A stretch of 64,000 bases of DNA from Haliea sp964022665. Its GTDB lineage: Bacteria; Pseudomonadota; Gammaproteobacteria; Pseudomonadales; Halieaceae. Position numbers and translations under genes: made by a program. Positions 24,680-32,231 of the stretch are shown here, one piece after another; position 1 is the first letter of the stretch; each line of letters opens with the position of its first letter. Under the pieces are notes generated by a model. It was not told the origin of the DNA. It saw nothing but the letters and a program-made list of their open reading frames with translations, and searched no databases. Where the stretch lies: positions 25,558 to 89,557 of the forward strand of contig CAXIDF010000018.1 of assembly GCA_964022665.1 (NCBI GenBank), written 5' to 3'.

Positions 24680-27100
24680 ATGAGCAAGGCCCCGAAATTT
24701 CCACAAGACGAGTCGGACACACATGCCACAGGGTCCCAGGCCCCGGCAGTGGCGAGCGATATGCTGCCCGATACGCTGTATGTGATTCCGGTGCCGCAGC
24801 GCCCGTTTTTCCCCGGTCAGGTGCAGCCCGTTGCGATCAACCCGCAGGAATGGGCTCCCACGCTGGAGGCTATCGCCGCGGAAGGACACGGACTGGTGGG
24901 TCTGAGTTATGTGGAACAGCAGGGCGCTGACAATATCGGCCCTCGCCAGTTTCCGGAAATCGGCTGCGTTGCGCGCCTGCACCGGCCACCCGGCGCCAAT
25001 GGCCCCGGCCAGTTCCTGGTGCAGGGGGTGAAGCGTTTCCGTATCGTGCGCTGGCTCACGGATTCTGCGCCCTACCGGGTGCAGGTTGAGTACCCGCGCA
25101 GCTCGGGAGATCGCGACAGCGACGAGGTCAAGGCCTATGCCATGGCGCTCATCCAGCAGATCAAGGAACTGCTGCCACTGAACCCGCTTTACAGCGAAGA
25201 GCTGAAGCACTACATGGCCAACTTCAGCCCCAACCAGCCCAGCCTGCTGGCGGATTTCTCCGCCGCCCTGACCACGGCCAAAGGTGACCAGCTGCAGGAA
25301 ATTCTCGATACGCTGCCCCTGCTGGCGCGCATGGAAAAAGTGCTGGTGCTGCTGCGCAAAGAGCGTGAAGTGGCCGAGATGCAAACCCACATCACCAGCC
25401 AGGTGAATGAAAAGGTTTCGGAACAGCAGCGCCAGTTTTTTCTGCGCGAACAGCTGAAAGTCATCCAGAAAGAACTCGGCCTGTCCAAGGATGATCGCAG
25501 CACTGACCTGGAGCTTTTCGAAGAGCGGCTCGCCGCCCTGAAGCCAACAGAGCCTGTGCGCGAGCGTATCGCCGAAGAGTTGCACAAGCTTTCGGTGCTG
25601 GAGAGTGGCTCGCCCGAGTACGGTGTCACCCGCAACTACCTCGACTGGGCCACGCAAGTGCCCTGGGGTATTCACTCGGAGGACCAGCTCGAACTCGGCC
25701 ATGCGCGGGAGACAATCAACGCGCATCACGATGGCCTGGACGACGTCAAGCAGCGCATCCTCGAGTTCCTTGCCGTAGGCGCCTTCAAGGGCGAGATCAG
25801 CGGCTCCATTCTCTTGCTGGTTGGCCCGCCCGGCGTGGGCAAAACCAGCATCGGGCGCTCGGTGGCCGATGCTCTGGGCCGGGAGTTCTACCGCTTCAGC
25901 CTCGGTGGCATGCGCGACGAAGCGGAAATCAAGGGTCACCGCCGTACCTACATCGGGGCGATGCCGGGCAAGTTCGTGCAGGCACTCAAGGATGTGAAAG
26001 TGGCCAACCCGGTGATCATGCTGGATGAGATCGACAAGATCGGCGCATCCTTCCAGGGCGACCCCGCGTCGGCCCTGCTGGAAGTGCTGGACCCGGAACA
26101 GAACGCTGAATTTCTCGATCACTATCTGGATATGCGTGTGGACCTTTCCAAGGTGCTGTTTATCTGCACCGCCAACCAGGTCGACAGTATTCCCGGGCCA
26201 TTGCTGGACCGCATGGAAGTGCTGCGTCTGGCCGGTTATATCGCCGAGGAAAAACTGGCCATAGCGCGCAACCATCTGTGGCCGCGGCTTTTGCAGCGGC
26301 ATGGCCTCAAGGCCGACCAGCTGAAGATAAATGATGCCGCGCTGAAAACCGTTATCGAGAGCTACTGTCGCGAAGCCGGTGTGCGCAACCTGGAAAAGCA
26401 GCTGGCACGCATCATCCGCAAATCCATTGTCAGCCTGCTGGAGGGTGGTGAGCAGCGCGTGCGCATCGGCAAGAAGGATATTGAAACCTTGCTGGGTCAA
26501 CCGGTGTTCCACACCGAGAAGCTGTTGCGGGGCCCGGGGGTTGCCACCGGACTGGCCTGGACGGCCATGGGCGGGGCCACGCTGGCGATCGAGTCGTCCA
26601 AGGTGCACACCCTGAACAGTGGCTTCAAGCTCACGGGGCGACTGGGTGAGACCATGCGCGAGTCAGCGGAGATTGCCTACAGCTATGTGGTGGCGCACCT
26701 GCGGGACTTCGACTGTGACTACGATTTCTTCGACACCAGCCTGGTGCACCTGCACGTGCCGGAGGGTGCCACGCCGAAGGACGGCCCCAGTGCGGGCATT
26801 ACCATGGCAACCGCCCTCATTTCGCTGGCGCGCAATGAGCGGATCAAGCGACCGCTGGCGATGACCGGGGAGTTGACCCTGACGGGACAGGTGCTGCCGG
26901 TGGGTGGCATTCGCGAGAAGGTGATTGCGGCGCGGCGCATGAAGATACCCGAGCTGATTCTGCCTGCGGCCAACCGGCGTGATTTTGATGAGTTGCCGGC
27001 GTATTTGCGGGAAGGGCTGGAGGTGCGCTTTGCGCGCAATTACCGGGAGGTGTTTGAGTATGTGTTTCATGAGCATCGGCGGGAGAAGGCGTTGCATTGA
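24680..27100 (+). CDS. lon: ATP-dependent protease Lon
   Basis: An 806-residue cytosolic AAA+ protease that removes misfolded and some regulatory proteins. An N-terminal substrate-binding LAN domain begins near residue 35. Walker A is GPPGVGKT with lysine at residue 388, and Walker B is VIMLDEIDKIG. The protease domain has the catalytic serine in PKDGPSAG (residue 704) and the lysine in REKVIAARR (residue 747). Length is close to the usual 780-815. The first 30 residues are a polar extension. A consensus sigma-32 promoter precedes it. A repeat-rich spacer follows. Confidence 0.96.
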   Translation: MSKAPKFPQDESDTHATGSQAPAVASDMLPDTLYVIPVPQRPFFPGQVQPVAINPQEWAPTLEAIAAEGHGLVGLSYVEQQGADNIGPRQFPEIGCVARLHRPPGANGPGQFLVQGVKRFRIVRWLTDSAPYRVQVEYPRSSGDRDSDEVKAYAMALIQQIKELLPLNPLYSEELKHYMANFSPNQPSLLADFSAALTTAKGDQLQEILDTLPLLARMEKVLVLLRKEREVAEMQTHITSQVNEKVSEQQRQFFLREQLKVIQKELGLSKDDRSTDLELFEERLAALKPTEPVRERIAEELHKLSVLESGSPEYGVTRNYLDWATQVPWGIHSEDQLELGHARETINAHHDGLDDVKQRILEFLAVGAFKGEISGSILLLVGPPGVGKTSIGRSVADALGREFYRFSLGGMRDEAEIKGHRRTYIGAMPGKFVQALKDVKVANPVIMLDEIDKIGASFQGDPASALLEVLDPEQNAEFLDHYLDMRVDLSKVLFICTANQVDSIPGPLLDRMEVLRLAGYIAEEKLAIARNHLWPRLLQRHGLKADQLKINDAALKTVIESYCREAGVRNLEKQLARIIRKSIVSLLEGGEQRVRIGKKDIETLLGQPVFHTEKLLRGPGVATGLAWTAMGGATLAIESSKVHTLNSGFKLTGRLGETMRESAEIAYSYVVAHLRDFDCDYDFFDTSLVHLHVPEGATPKDGPSAGITMATALISLARNERIKRPLAMTGELTLTGQVLPVGGIREKVIAARRMKIPELILPAANRRDFDELPAYLREGLEVRFARNYREVFEYVFHEHRREKALH

Positions 27101-27103
27101 GGG

Positions 27104-27160
27104 TTGGGCTGGGCTGGGCAGGCTTCGGGCTTCGGGCTTTGGGCCTCGGAGTGGTGCCGG
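27104..27160. repeat. Short GC-rich tandem motifs after lon
   Basis: The bases after the lon stop are built of short near-repeats: GGGCT units (27104-27120), then CTTCGGG-type units (27123-27148). This low-complexity stretch leads straight into the palindromic repeats. It has no coding signal. Confidence 0.5.
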
Positions 27161-27161
27161 T

Positions 27162-27265
27162 GTGGGCGGCCCGGGCGCTGGGGGACACGCCGCAAGTACG
27201 TCCATGTAGGCTCGGCGGCGGCCATCCATGGCCGCCGACGGTCCCCCACCGCCCGGGCCGCCCAC
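27162..27265. repeat. Nested palindromic intergenic repeat 1
   Basis: A 25-bp left arm (27162-27186) is the reverse complement of 27241-27265 with one mismatch. The 54-bp interior holds a second perfect hairpin: 10-bp arms 27216-27225 and 27228-27237 around a 2-nt loop, centred on CCATCCATGG. I know no coding role for such elements. They resemble dispersed intergenic palindromes of other gammaproteobacteria. The lon-cmoB spacer, 27101-27561, contains nothing but such repeats. Confidence 0.8.
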
Positions 27266-27373
27266 CCCTGCACATGCGGCTTGGGTGGTGAAGTCTGGCA
27301 TTGAAGGCGCGGGGCGCAGCGTCGCTCGGTAGCAAGTTCCGGCACCACAAGTCACACGCGCAGGGTGGCGCGG

Positions 27374-27465
27374 CGGATGGGGGCGAGCGGGACTGTAGGA
27401 AACAGGGATGTTTCCTTCAAGCCCCCATGGATGGGTTCACGGCGTGTCCCGCTCGCCCCCATCCG
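27374..27465. repeat. Palindromic intergenic repeat 2
   Basis: A perfect 20-bp inverted repeat (27374-27393 and 27446-27465) flanks a 52-bp interior. The interior has its own small dyad, GGAAACA-GGGA-TGTTTCC. Outer flanks extend the match imperfectly by about 10 bp. Its arms differ from those of repeat 1 at 27162, so the island holds two different palindromic elements about 108 bp apart. Confidence 0.78.
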
Positions 27466-27469
27466 TTGC

Positions 27470-27535
27470 GCCGCCCGCCACCACGCCTGCGCCATCCCTC
27501 GAGCCGCCCGCCACCACGCTTACGCCATCTATCGA
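27470..27535. repeat. Two-copy 33-bp tandem repeat
   Basis: Units 27470-27502 and 27503-27535 match at 29 of 33 positions, beginning GCCGCCCGCCACCACGC. A degraded third copy may begin at 27536. It lies between palindromic repeat 2 and the 3' end of cmoB. Confidence 0.75.
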
Positions 27536-27561
27536 GTGCCGCCCCCGCAGCACCAGATGTA

Positions 27562-28539
27562 TCAGGGCGCTCGAGCCGTGACCACAGCCCGCATCGGCGC
27601 CGGATACCCCTCAATAGTGCGCGAAGCGTCTTCGGGGTCGAGAAAATCCGCCAGTGACTGAAAGCGCATCCACTCGGTCTGCCGCTGCTCTTCCACGCGG
27701 GTGATTGAGACATCCACCAGCTCCACATCGCGAAACTTCAACTTGCGCAGCCAGGACACCAGCGTGTCGGGGCTGGGCAGGAACCAGACATTTCCCATGC
27801 GCGCATAGCGCCCCTCGGGTACCAGGGTGGCGCCCAGTGGTCCGTCGACGACCAGCGTTTCCAGGATGAGCTGCCCGCCGGGACGCAGACAGTCGCGCAG
27901 CTCCTGCAGGTGATCCATCGGCGAGCGGCGGTGATACAGCACACCCATGGAAAACACACTGTCAAACGCCTGCAGGTTGGCGGGCACGTGTTGAATGCCC
28001 AGCGGTAACACCCAGACGCCGGGGTGCTGCAGGTATTTCTGCAACGCCCAGTACTGCACGACAAACAGCGGCGTGGGGTCGATACCGATGATCTCCCGGG
28101 CCCCGGCTCCGGCCATGCGCCAGCAGTGGTAGCCACTGCCACACCCCACATCGAGCACGCGGCGGCCAGTGAGGTCGTCAAGGCCGGGCAGCAGTCGGTC
28201 CCATTTCCAGTCGGAGCGCCACTCGGTATCGATGTGCACGCCGAACAGGTCGAAGGGCCCTTTACGCCAGGGATGCAGGCGCTGCAGGGTGTCGCGCAGG
28301 GCGGATATCTGTGCCTCATCCAGCCCGGGCTGACAGTCGGCTCCCACGCGGGCGCTGGTGAGCCGGCGAGTTGTCGGTGTGATATCAGGCAGGGCTGCGA
28401 GGGCTTCGAGCCAGCGCGGGAGGTCGCCGTAGCGCTCGACGGCAAGGCCGCTGGCGATCTGTGCGTGCAGGCGCTCGGCCCAGGGTGCCAGTTGGGCATC
28501 CTGTTGCCAGCGGTCGATCAGCGGGCCGTAGTCGATCAT
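27562..28539 (-). CDS. cmoB: tRNA U34 carboxymethyltransferase CmoB
   Basis: CmoB moves the carboxymethyl group of carboxy-SAM to 5-hydroxyuridine at tRNA position 34, producing cmo5U. The 325-residue protein has the family pattern WRKGPFDLFGVHIDTEWRSDWKWDR, the SAM motif VLDVGCGSGYHCWRM, and late blocks RSPMDHLQELR and RMGNVWFLPS. Length matches E. coli CmoB (323). Its ATG overlaps the cmoA stop by 4 bases, so both enzymes are made from one transcript. Confidence 0.95.
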   Translation of the reverse strand: MIDYGPLIDRWQQDAQLAPWAERLHAQIASGLAVERYGDLPRWLEALAALPDITPTTRRLTSARVGADCQPGLDEAQISALRDTLQRLHPWRKGPFDLFGVHIDTEWRSDWKWDRLLPGLDDLTGRRVLDVGCGSGYHCWRMAGAGAREIIGIDPTPLFVVQYWALQKYLQHPGVWVLPLGIQHVPANLQAFDSVFSMGVLYHRRSPMDHLQELRDCLRPGGQLILETLVVDGPLGATLVPEGRYARMGNVWFLPSPDTLVSWLRKLKFRDVELVDVSITRVEEQRQTEWMRFQSLADFLDPEDASRTIEGYPAPMRAVVTARAP

Positions 28540-29267
28540 TTAAGCGCTATCAGTGAGGCGAAGTTGAAGCACTGGAACCACACATCACAGCTGCCAAAAC
28601 CGGCGTCGTGGCAGCGCTTGCGGTGCTGCTGCAGCGTTTCGCGCCGCAGGAAGCCGTCCAGCGCATCGCGTTTCTGCGCAATTTCCAGGTCGCTATAACC
28701 GTTGGCGCGCTTGAAGTCGTGGTGCAGGTCGATGTTGAGGGCGTCGAGGTGCGGGTCCTCGAAGGTGACTTTTTCCGAGAGCACCATGATGCCCCCCGGT
28801 CGCAGGCCGTCGTAAATGTGCTGAATGACGGCGTCGCGTTCTTCGCGGGCGATGAACTGCAGGGTGAAGTTGAGTACCACCACCGAGGCATCGGTGACAT
28901 GCACGTCCTGCAGATTGCTGCACACGAGATCCACGGGGACTTCGTGGCTGTCGGTATCCATAACGCTCTGGCAGCGTTCAAGCATTGCGGCGGAGTTGTC
29001 GACGCCGACAATCCGGCAGTCACCGTGTTGCACGTTCTGGCGCATGGCGAGGGTGGACGCGCCGAGGGAGCAGCCGAGGTCGTAGAGGCGGCTGCCCGGT
29101 GTGGCGAAGCGCCCCGCGAGCAGGCCGGTCATGGCGATGATGGTGCTGTAGCCGGGCACGGAGCGGCGGATCATGTCCGGGAACACCTGTGCCACCCGGT
29201 CATCGAAGCGGAATGCGGTCGGCTCGGGTACGGGTTGCGCGTAGATGTTGTCGCGTTGTTCGGCCAC
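28536..29267 (-). CDS. cmoA: Carboxy-S-adenosyl-L-methionine synthase CmoA
   Basis: CmoA makes carboxy-SAM from SAM and prephenate for use by CmoB. The 243-residue protein has the SAM-binding motif LYDLGCSLGAST and the family features FRFDDRVAQVFPDMI and RSVPGYSTII. It overlaps cmoB by 4 bases at its end. It is divergent from the class IV aminotransferase gene across a 111-bp gap. Confidence 0.95.
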   Translation of the reverse strand: MAEQRDNIYAQPVPEPTAFRFDDRVAQVFPDMIRRSVPGYSTIIAMTGLLAGRFATPGSRLYDLGCSLGASTLAMRQNVQHGDCRIVGVDNSAAMLERCQSVMDTDSHEVPVDLVCSNLQDVHVTDASVVVLNFTLQFIAREERDAVIQHIYDGLRPGGIMVLSEKVTFEDPHLDALNIDLHHDFKRANGYSDLEIAQKRDALDGFLRRETLQQHRKRCHDAGFGSCDVWFQCFNFASLIALK

Positions 29268-29378
29268 GGGTAGTGCCTGCCTGGGTGCTTTGGAGGTGGC
29301 GCGATTTTACCACGGATGTACTTGCGGCCCGAATAGCGCACAATAGTGCGCGCAGAAAACCGTACCGGGAGCACAGGC

Positions 29379-30317
29379 ATGAAAGGCACGCATGAGTACG
29401 CGGGCGATCCGCGCAATGAAACTATTCTCATCGAGATCAATGGCACGATTGTGCCGCGTGCCGAGGCGCGTATCTCGGTGTTCGACTCGGGGTTTATCCT
29501 GGGCGATGGCGTGTGGGAAGGCCTGCGTGTCGAGGGCAATACGGTGCTGTTTCTCGAGCGGCACCTCGAGCGCCTGTTCGAGGGCATGAAAACGCTGGAC
29601 TTTCAGCCCGATTTTACCCGCGAGGAACTGGCCGCCCGGTTGTACGCGTTGCTGGCGGCAAACGGCATGCACGATGGTGTGCACATTCGGCTGATGGTGT
29701 CCCGGGGTGTGAAGGCAACGCCCTACCAGGACCCACGCATGACGATTACGCCACCGACGGTGGTGATCATTCCCGAATACAAAGAGGCGCTGCCCGAGGT
29801 GGTGGAGAAGGGCGTGCGGCTGTATACGGTGTATGTGCGCCGCGGCTACTCGGACGTGCAGGACCCCGCGCTGAACACGCACTCGAAGCTCAACTGCATC
29901 GGCGCCTGCATCCAGGCGACCAAGGCCGGTGCCGACGAGGCGCTGATGCTGGACCCACACGGGTTTGTCGCAACCTGCAACTCGACACACTTCTTCATTG
30001 TACGCCGCGGTGAAATATGGACTTCGACCGGGGACTACTGCCTCGACGGTATCACGCGCGGCAAGGTGCTGGAAATGGGTCGGGAGCTCGGCCTCACCGT
30101 GCGCGAGACCAATTTCACGCTCACTGATGTGTATAACGCTGAAGAAGCTTTTGTTACCGGCACCTTTGCCGGCCTGGTGCCGGTAACCGAGGTGGATGGG
30201 CGCACGATTGGCGAGCCCGGTGCAGAGCGCCTGGTTATCAAGCGTCTGCAGGGGCAGTACCGGGAAACGGTCGCGCGCTACATCGCCGGCCCCGGCCAGC
30301 TGCATCCGAGGGGTTAG
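29379..30317 (+). CDS. Class IV aminotransferase (branched-chain/D-amino-acid type)
   Basis: A 312-residue fold-type IV PLP enzyme. FDSGFILGDGVWEGLRV and the later STHFFIV and YCLDGITRGKVLE blocks mark the family. The PLP lysine is in THSKLNCIGACIQA, and the acidic block EALMLDPHGFVATCN follows. Substrates could be branched-chain amino acids, D-amino acids or aminodeoxychorismate; the sequence alone does not decide. The ATG at 29379 has GGGAG upstream. The sulfotransferase-like gene starts 4 bp after its stop, so the two form a tight pair. Confidence 0.85.
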   Translation: MKGTHEYAGDPRNETILIEINGTIVPRAEARISVFDSGFILGDGVWEGLRVEGNTVLFLERHLERLFEGMKTLDFQPDFTREELAARLYALLAANGMHDGVHIRLMVSRGVKATPYQDPRMTITPPTVVIIPEYKEALPEVVEKGVRLYTVYVRRGYSDVQDPALNTHSKLNCIGACIQATKAGADEALMLDPHGFVATCNSTHFFIVRRGEIWTSTGDYCLDGITRGKVLEMGRELGLTVRETNFTLTDVYNAEEAFVTGTFAGLVPVTEVDGRTIGEPGAERLVIKRLQGQYRETVARYIAGPGQLHPRG

Positions 30318-30321
30318 TCAC

Positions 30322-31089
30322 ATGCAGACGCTTCGACTGGCCATGTGGTCTGGCCCGCGCAATATCAGCACGGCGTTGATGCGCGCGTTCGAGAACCGGG
30401 CTGATTGCGCGGTGGTGGATGAGCCGTTCTACGGCTATTACCTGCAAACCACCGGGTTGGACCACCCGGCCGGCGAAGCAGTGAAGGCGAGCATGAGTTG
30501 CGACTGGCGTGAGGTGGCGCGTCAGTTGTGTGAGGAATTACCGGCCACCGCAGACCGGGACCGCTGTACCCTGTTCTACCAGAAGCACATGACGCAACAC
30601 ATTCTTCCGGCGATGGACATGGCCTGGACGGACGGCCTGGTGAACTGCTTCCTGATTCGACAGCCGCGCCGGATCATCGCGTCCTACGCCCGCGTGCGTC
30701 CCGAGTTTGCGCTCGATGAGCTGGGTTTTGTGCAGCAGTGGGAGCTGTTTCAGCGCGTTGCGGACCGGCTGGGTGCAGCGCCCCCGGTGATCGATTCCGC
30801 CGCGACGCTGGCCGACCCCGAAGGCGTGTTGCGGGCGCTGTGCGAACGCGTGGGCATTCCATTCAGCGCGGCGATGCTCAGCTGGCCCGCTGGTAGTCGC
30901 GATAGCGACGGCGTGTGGGCACCGCACTGGTATGCCGCGGTAGAGGCGTCAACGGGGTTCCAGGCGGTGAACGAGCAGCCCCTGGCTGAAGTGGCGCTGC
31001 CGCCGCAGTGCGAAGCCATGTGCGAGCAGGCGGAAGCGATTTACGCCCGACTGTCCGCACATGCTTTGGGCAGCGCTGCCCGGGGTTAG
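30322..31089 (+). CDS. Sulfotransferase-like P-loop protein
   Basis: A 255-residue cytosolic protein. Its N-terminus MWSGPRNISTALMRAFENR has the shape of the 5'-phosphosulfate-binding loop of sulfotransferases, and LIRQPRRIIASYARVR fits the 3'-phosphate-binding segment. A true sulfotransfer reaction is not shown. It may instead bind another nucleotide or act with the aminotransferase encoded 4 bp upstream. The stop codon overlaps the stop of the convergent NUP gene (31086-31089). Confidence 0.7.
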   Translation: MQTLRLAMWSGPRNISTALMRAFENRADCAVVDEPFYGYYLQTTGLDHPAGEAVKASMSCDWREVARQLCEELPATADRDRCTLFYQKHMTQHILPAMDMAWTDGLVNCFLIRQPRRIIASYARVRPEFALDELGFVQQWELFQRVADRLGAAPPVIDSAATLADPEGVLRALCERVGIPFSAAMLSWPAGSRDSDGVWAPHWYAAVEASTGFQAVNEQPLAEVALPPQCEAMCEQAEAIYARLSAHALGSAARG

Positions 31090-32156
31090 TTGGCGGCAGG
31101 TATCTGCCGAGCGTGCTGCTCCCAGTCGGCCAGCAGTGTATCGATGACCTTCCTGCCCACCTGATAAGCGTTTTCCAGCGCCGCATCCAGACCGGCGTAG
31201 CTGTCATGCTGTTCTTCCAGCAGGTACGCCGCAGCGGTTTTGCCCGGCGGTGGCAGGGTGAAGTTGGAGGCGGTGCGCAGTACCATCACCCGGTCTTTAT
31301 CCACCTTGCCGGCCGCGTCGAGGTAAGTGAGTGATTGAAAGGTACCGGTGTCTTCCATCGCGGAGCTGACGAATTCGCCCTGGCCGTCGGTCCAGTATTT
31401 GACCCACTCGTTGGCCCAGTCATTGAGCAGTTCGCCGTGCCAGAAGGTCATGGCGGCCAGCTGATCTCCCTTGATCACCCGTGGTGGCTGTTGTCCGACC
31501 GGGTAATCGACATAAGGCTTGCGCGCTGCCTCAAGTGTGGGGTGGTCGGGGAGGGGCATGTCTCTGGTAAGGCCGTAAGCCCAGTCGACCAGCCCGGTGT
31601 TGAGCCGGAAGACTTCGCCCAGGGTGTAACTCTTGCGTGAGGCGTCTTCTGGCCCCTGGCTGAACAACGGGAAATAGCCGTGATTCCAGCCCTCGGGGAT
31701 TTCGCGGCTGTCGATTTCGTGCGCCAGATCGCCGTCCACCAGCCATTCGGCCCAGGCCACCGAACCCAGCGAGGCGTCCGCTGGATCGAAGCCGGAAATG
31801 CCGGCAACCAGCCAGTAGGCCTTGCTCAGGTCAAAGCGTGGGTCCAGGCCCAGTGCCATGACGCTGGCGGCGGCGTTGGCGGTGCCCATGCCAGTGACGA
31901 TACCGAGCACGCCGGATTCAAGGTTCATGTGTATGTCGTGGTGCATGTGCGGTGCGGGGAAGCGCGTGTCCAGCGGCACGCGTTCGTACCAGCGCTGGAA
32001 TTCCCCCGCCTTGTCGCCGGTGTCGGCGCCGGTTTCAAACATGGTGACCACCACGACCTTGACCGGAATTGGCGCGCTGCTGGCTGCGTCAGCGGCGCCG
32101 GCACCGACACTGGCAAAAAATGCGGTAAGTAGCGTAAGCAAAGTGGCTTGCATCAT
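31086..32156 (-). CDS. NUP family protein ("purine nucleoside permease"), exported
   Basis: A 356-residue protein with a clear signal peptide (residues 1-22, ending GAGAADA). It belongs to the NUP family (PF06516), named after a yeast nucleoside permease. No transmembrane helix follows the signal peptide. The mature part, with VVVVTMFETGADTG and GIVTGMGTANAAASVMALG, looks like the phosphorylase/nucleosidase fold. I read it as a periplasmic nucleoside-binding or nucleoside-cleaving protein. The ATG at 32156 is preceded by AGAGGA; the next codon is also ATG. It lies 75 bp downstream of the TonB receptor gene on the same strand. Confidence 0.78.
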   Translation of the reverse strand: MMQATLLTLLTAFFASVGAGAADAASSAPIPVKVVVVTMFETGADTGDKAGEFQRWYERVPLDTRFPAPHMHHDIHMNLESGVLGIVTGMGTANAAASVMALGLDPRFDLSKAYWLVAGISGFDPADASLGSVAWAEWLVDGDLAHEIDSREIPEGWNHGYFPLFSQGPEDASRKSYTLGEVFRLNTGLVDWAYGLTRDMPLPDHPTLEAARKPYVDYPVGQQPPRVIKGDQLAAMTFWHGELLNDWANEWVKYWTDGQGEFVSSAMEDTGTFQSLTYLDAAGKVDKDRVMVLRTASNFTLPPPGKTAAAYLLEEQHDSYAGLDAALENAYQVGRKVIDTLLADWEQHARQIPAAN

Positions 32157-32231
32157 GACCTGCTGTCCTCTGGATTTGGCTAGCAGGCGGGCCGACATTT
32201 CTGCGCCGGCCCGCCCATTGCGGTCAGGCCT

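Noticed and set aside
24554..26608. A 684-codon open frame on the minus strand opposite lon
   Set aside because: It runs antisense through conserved Lon domains and its product is His/Gln-rich with no family pattern. Long antisense frames are expected in GC-rich genes with strong third-position bias.
27470..27535. Possible CRISPR remnant
   Set aside because: The two 33-bp units are directly adjacent with no spacer, and there are no cas genes in the window.
27097..27728. Several short open frames across the lon-cmoB repeat island
   Set aside because: They are built from the palindromes and tandem repeats and show no codon-use or family signal.
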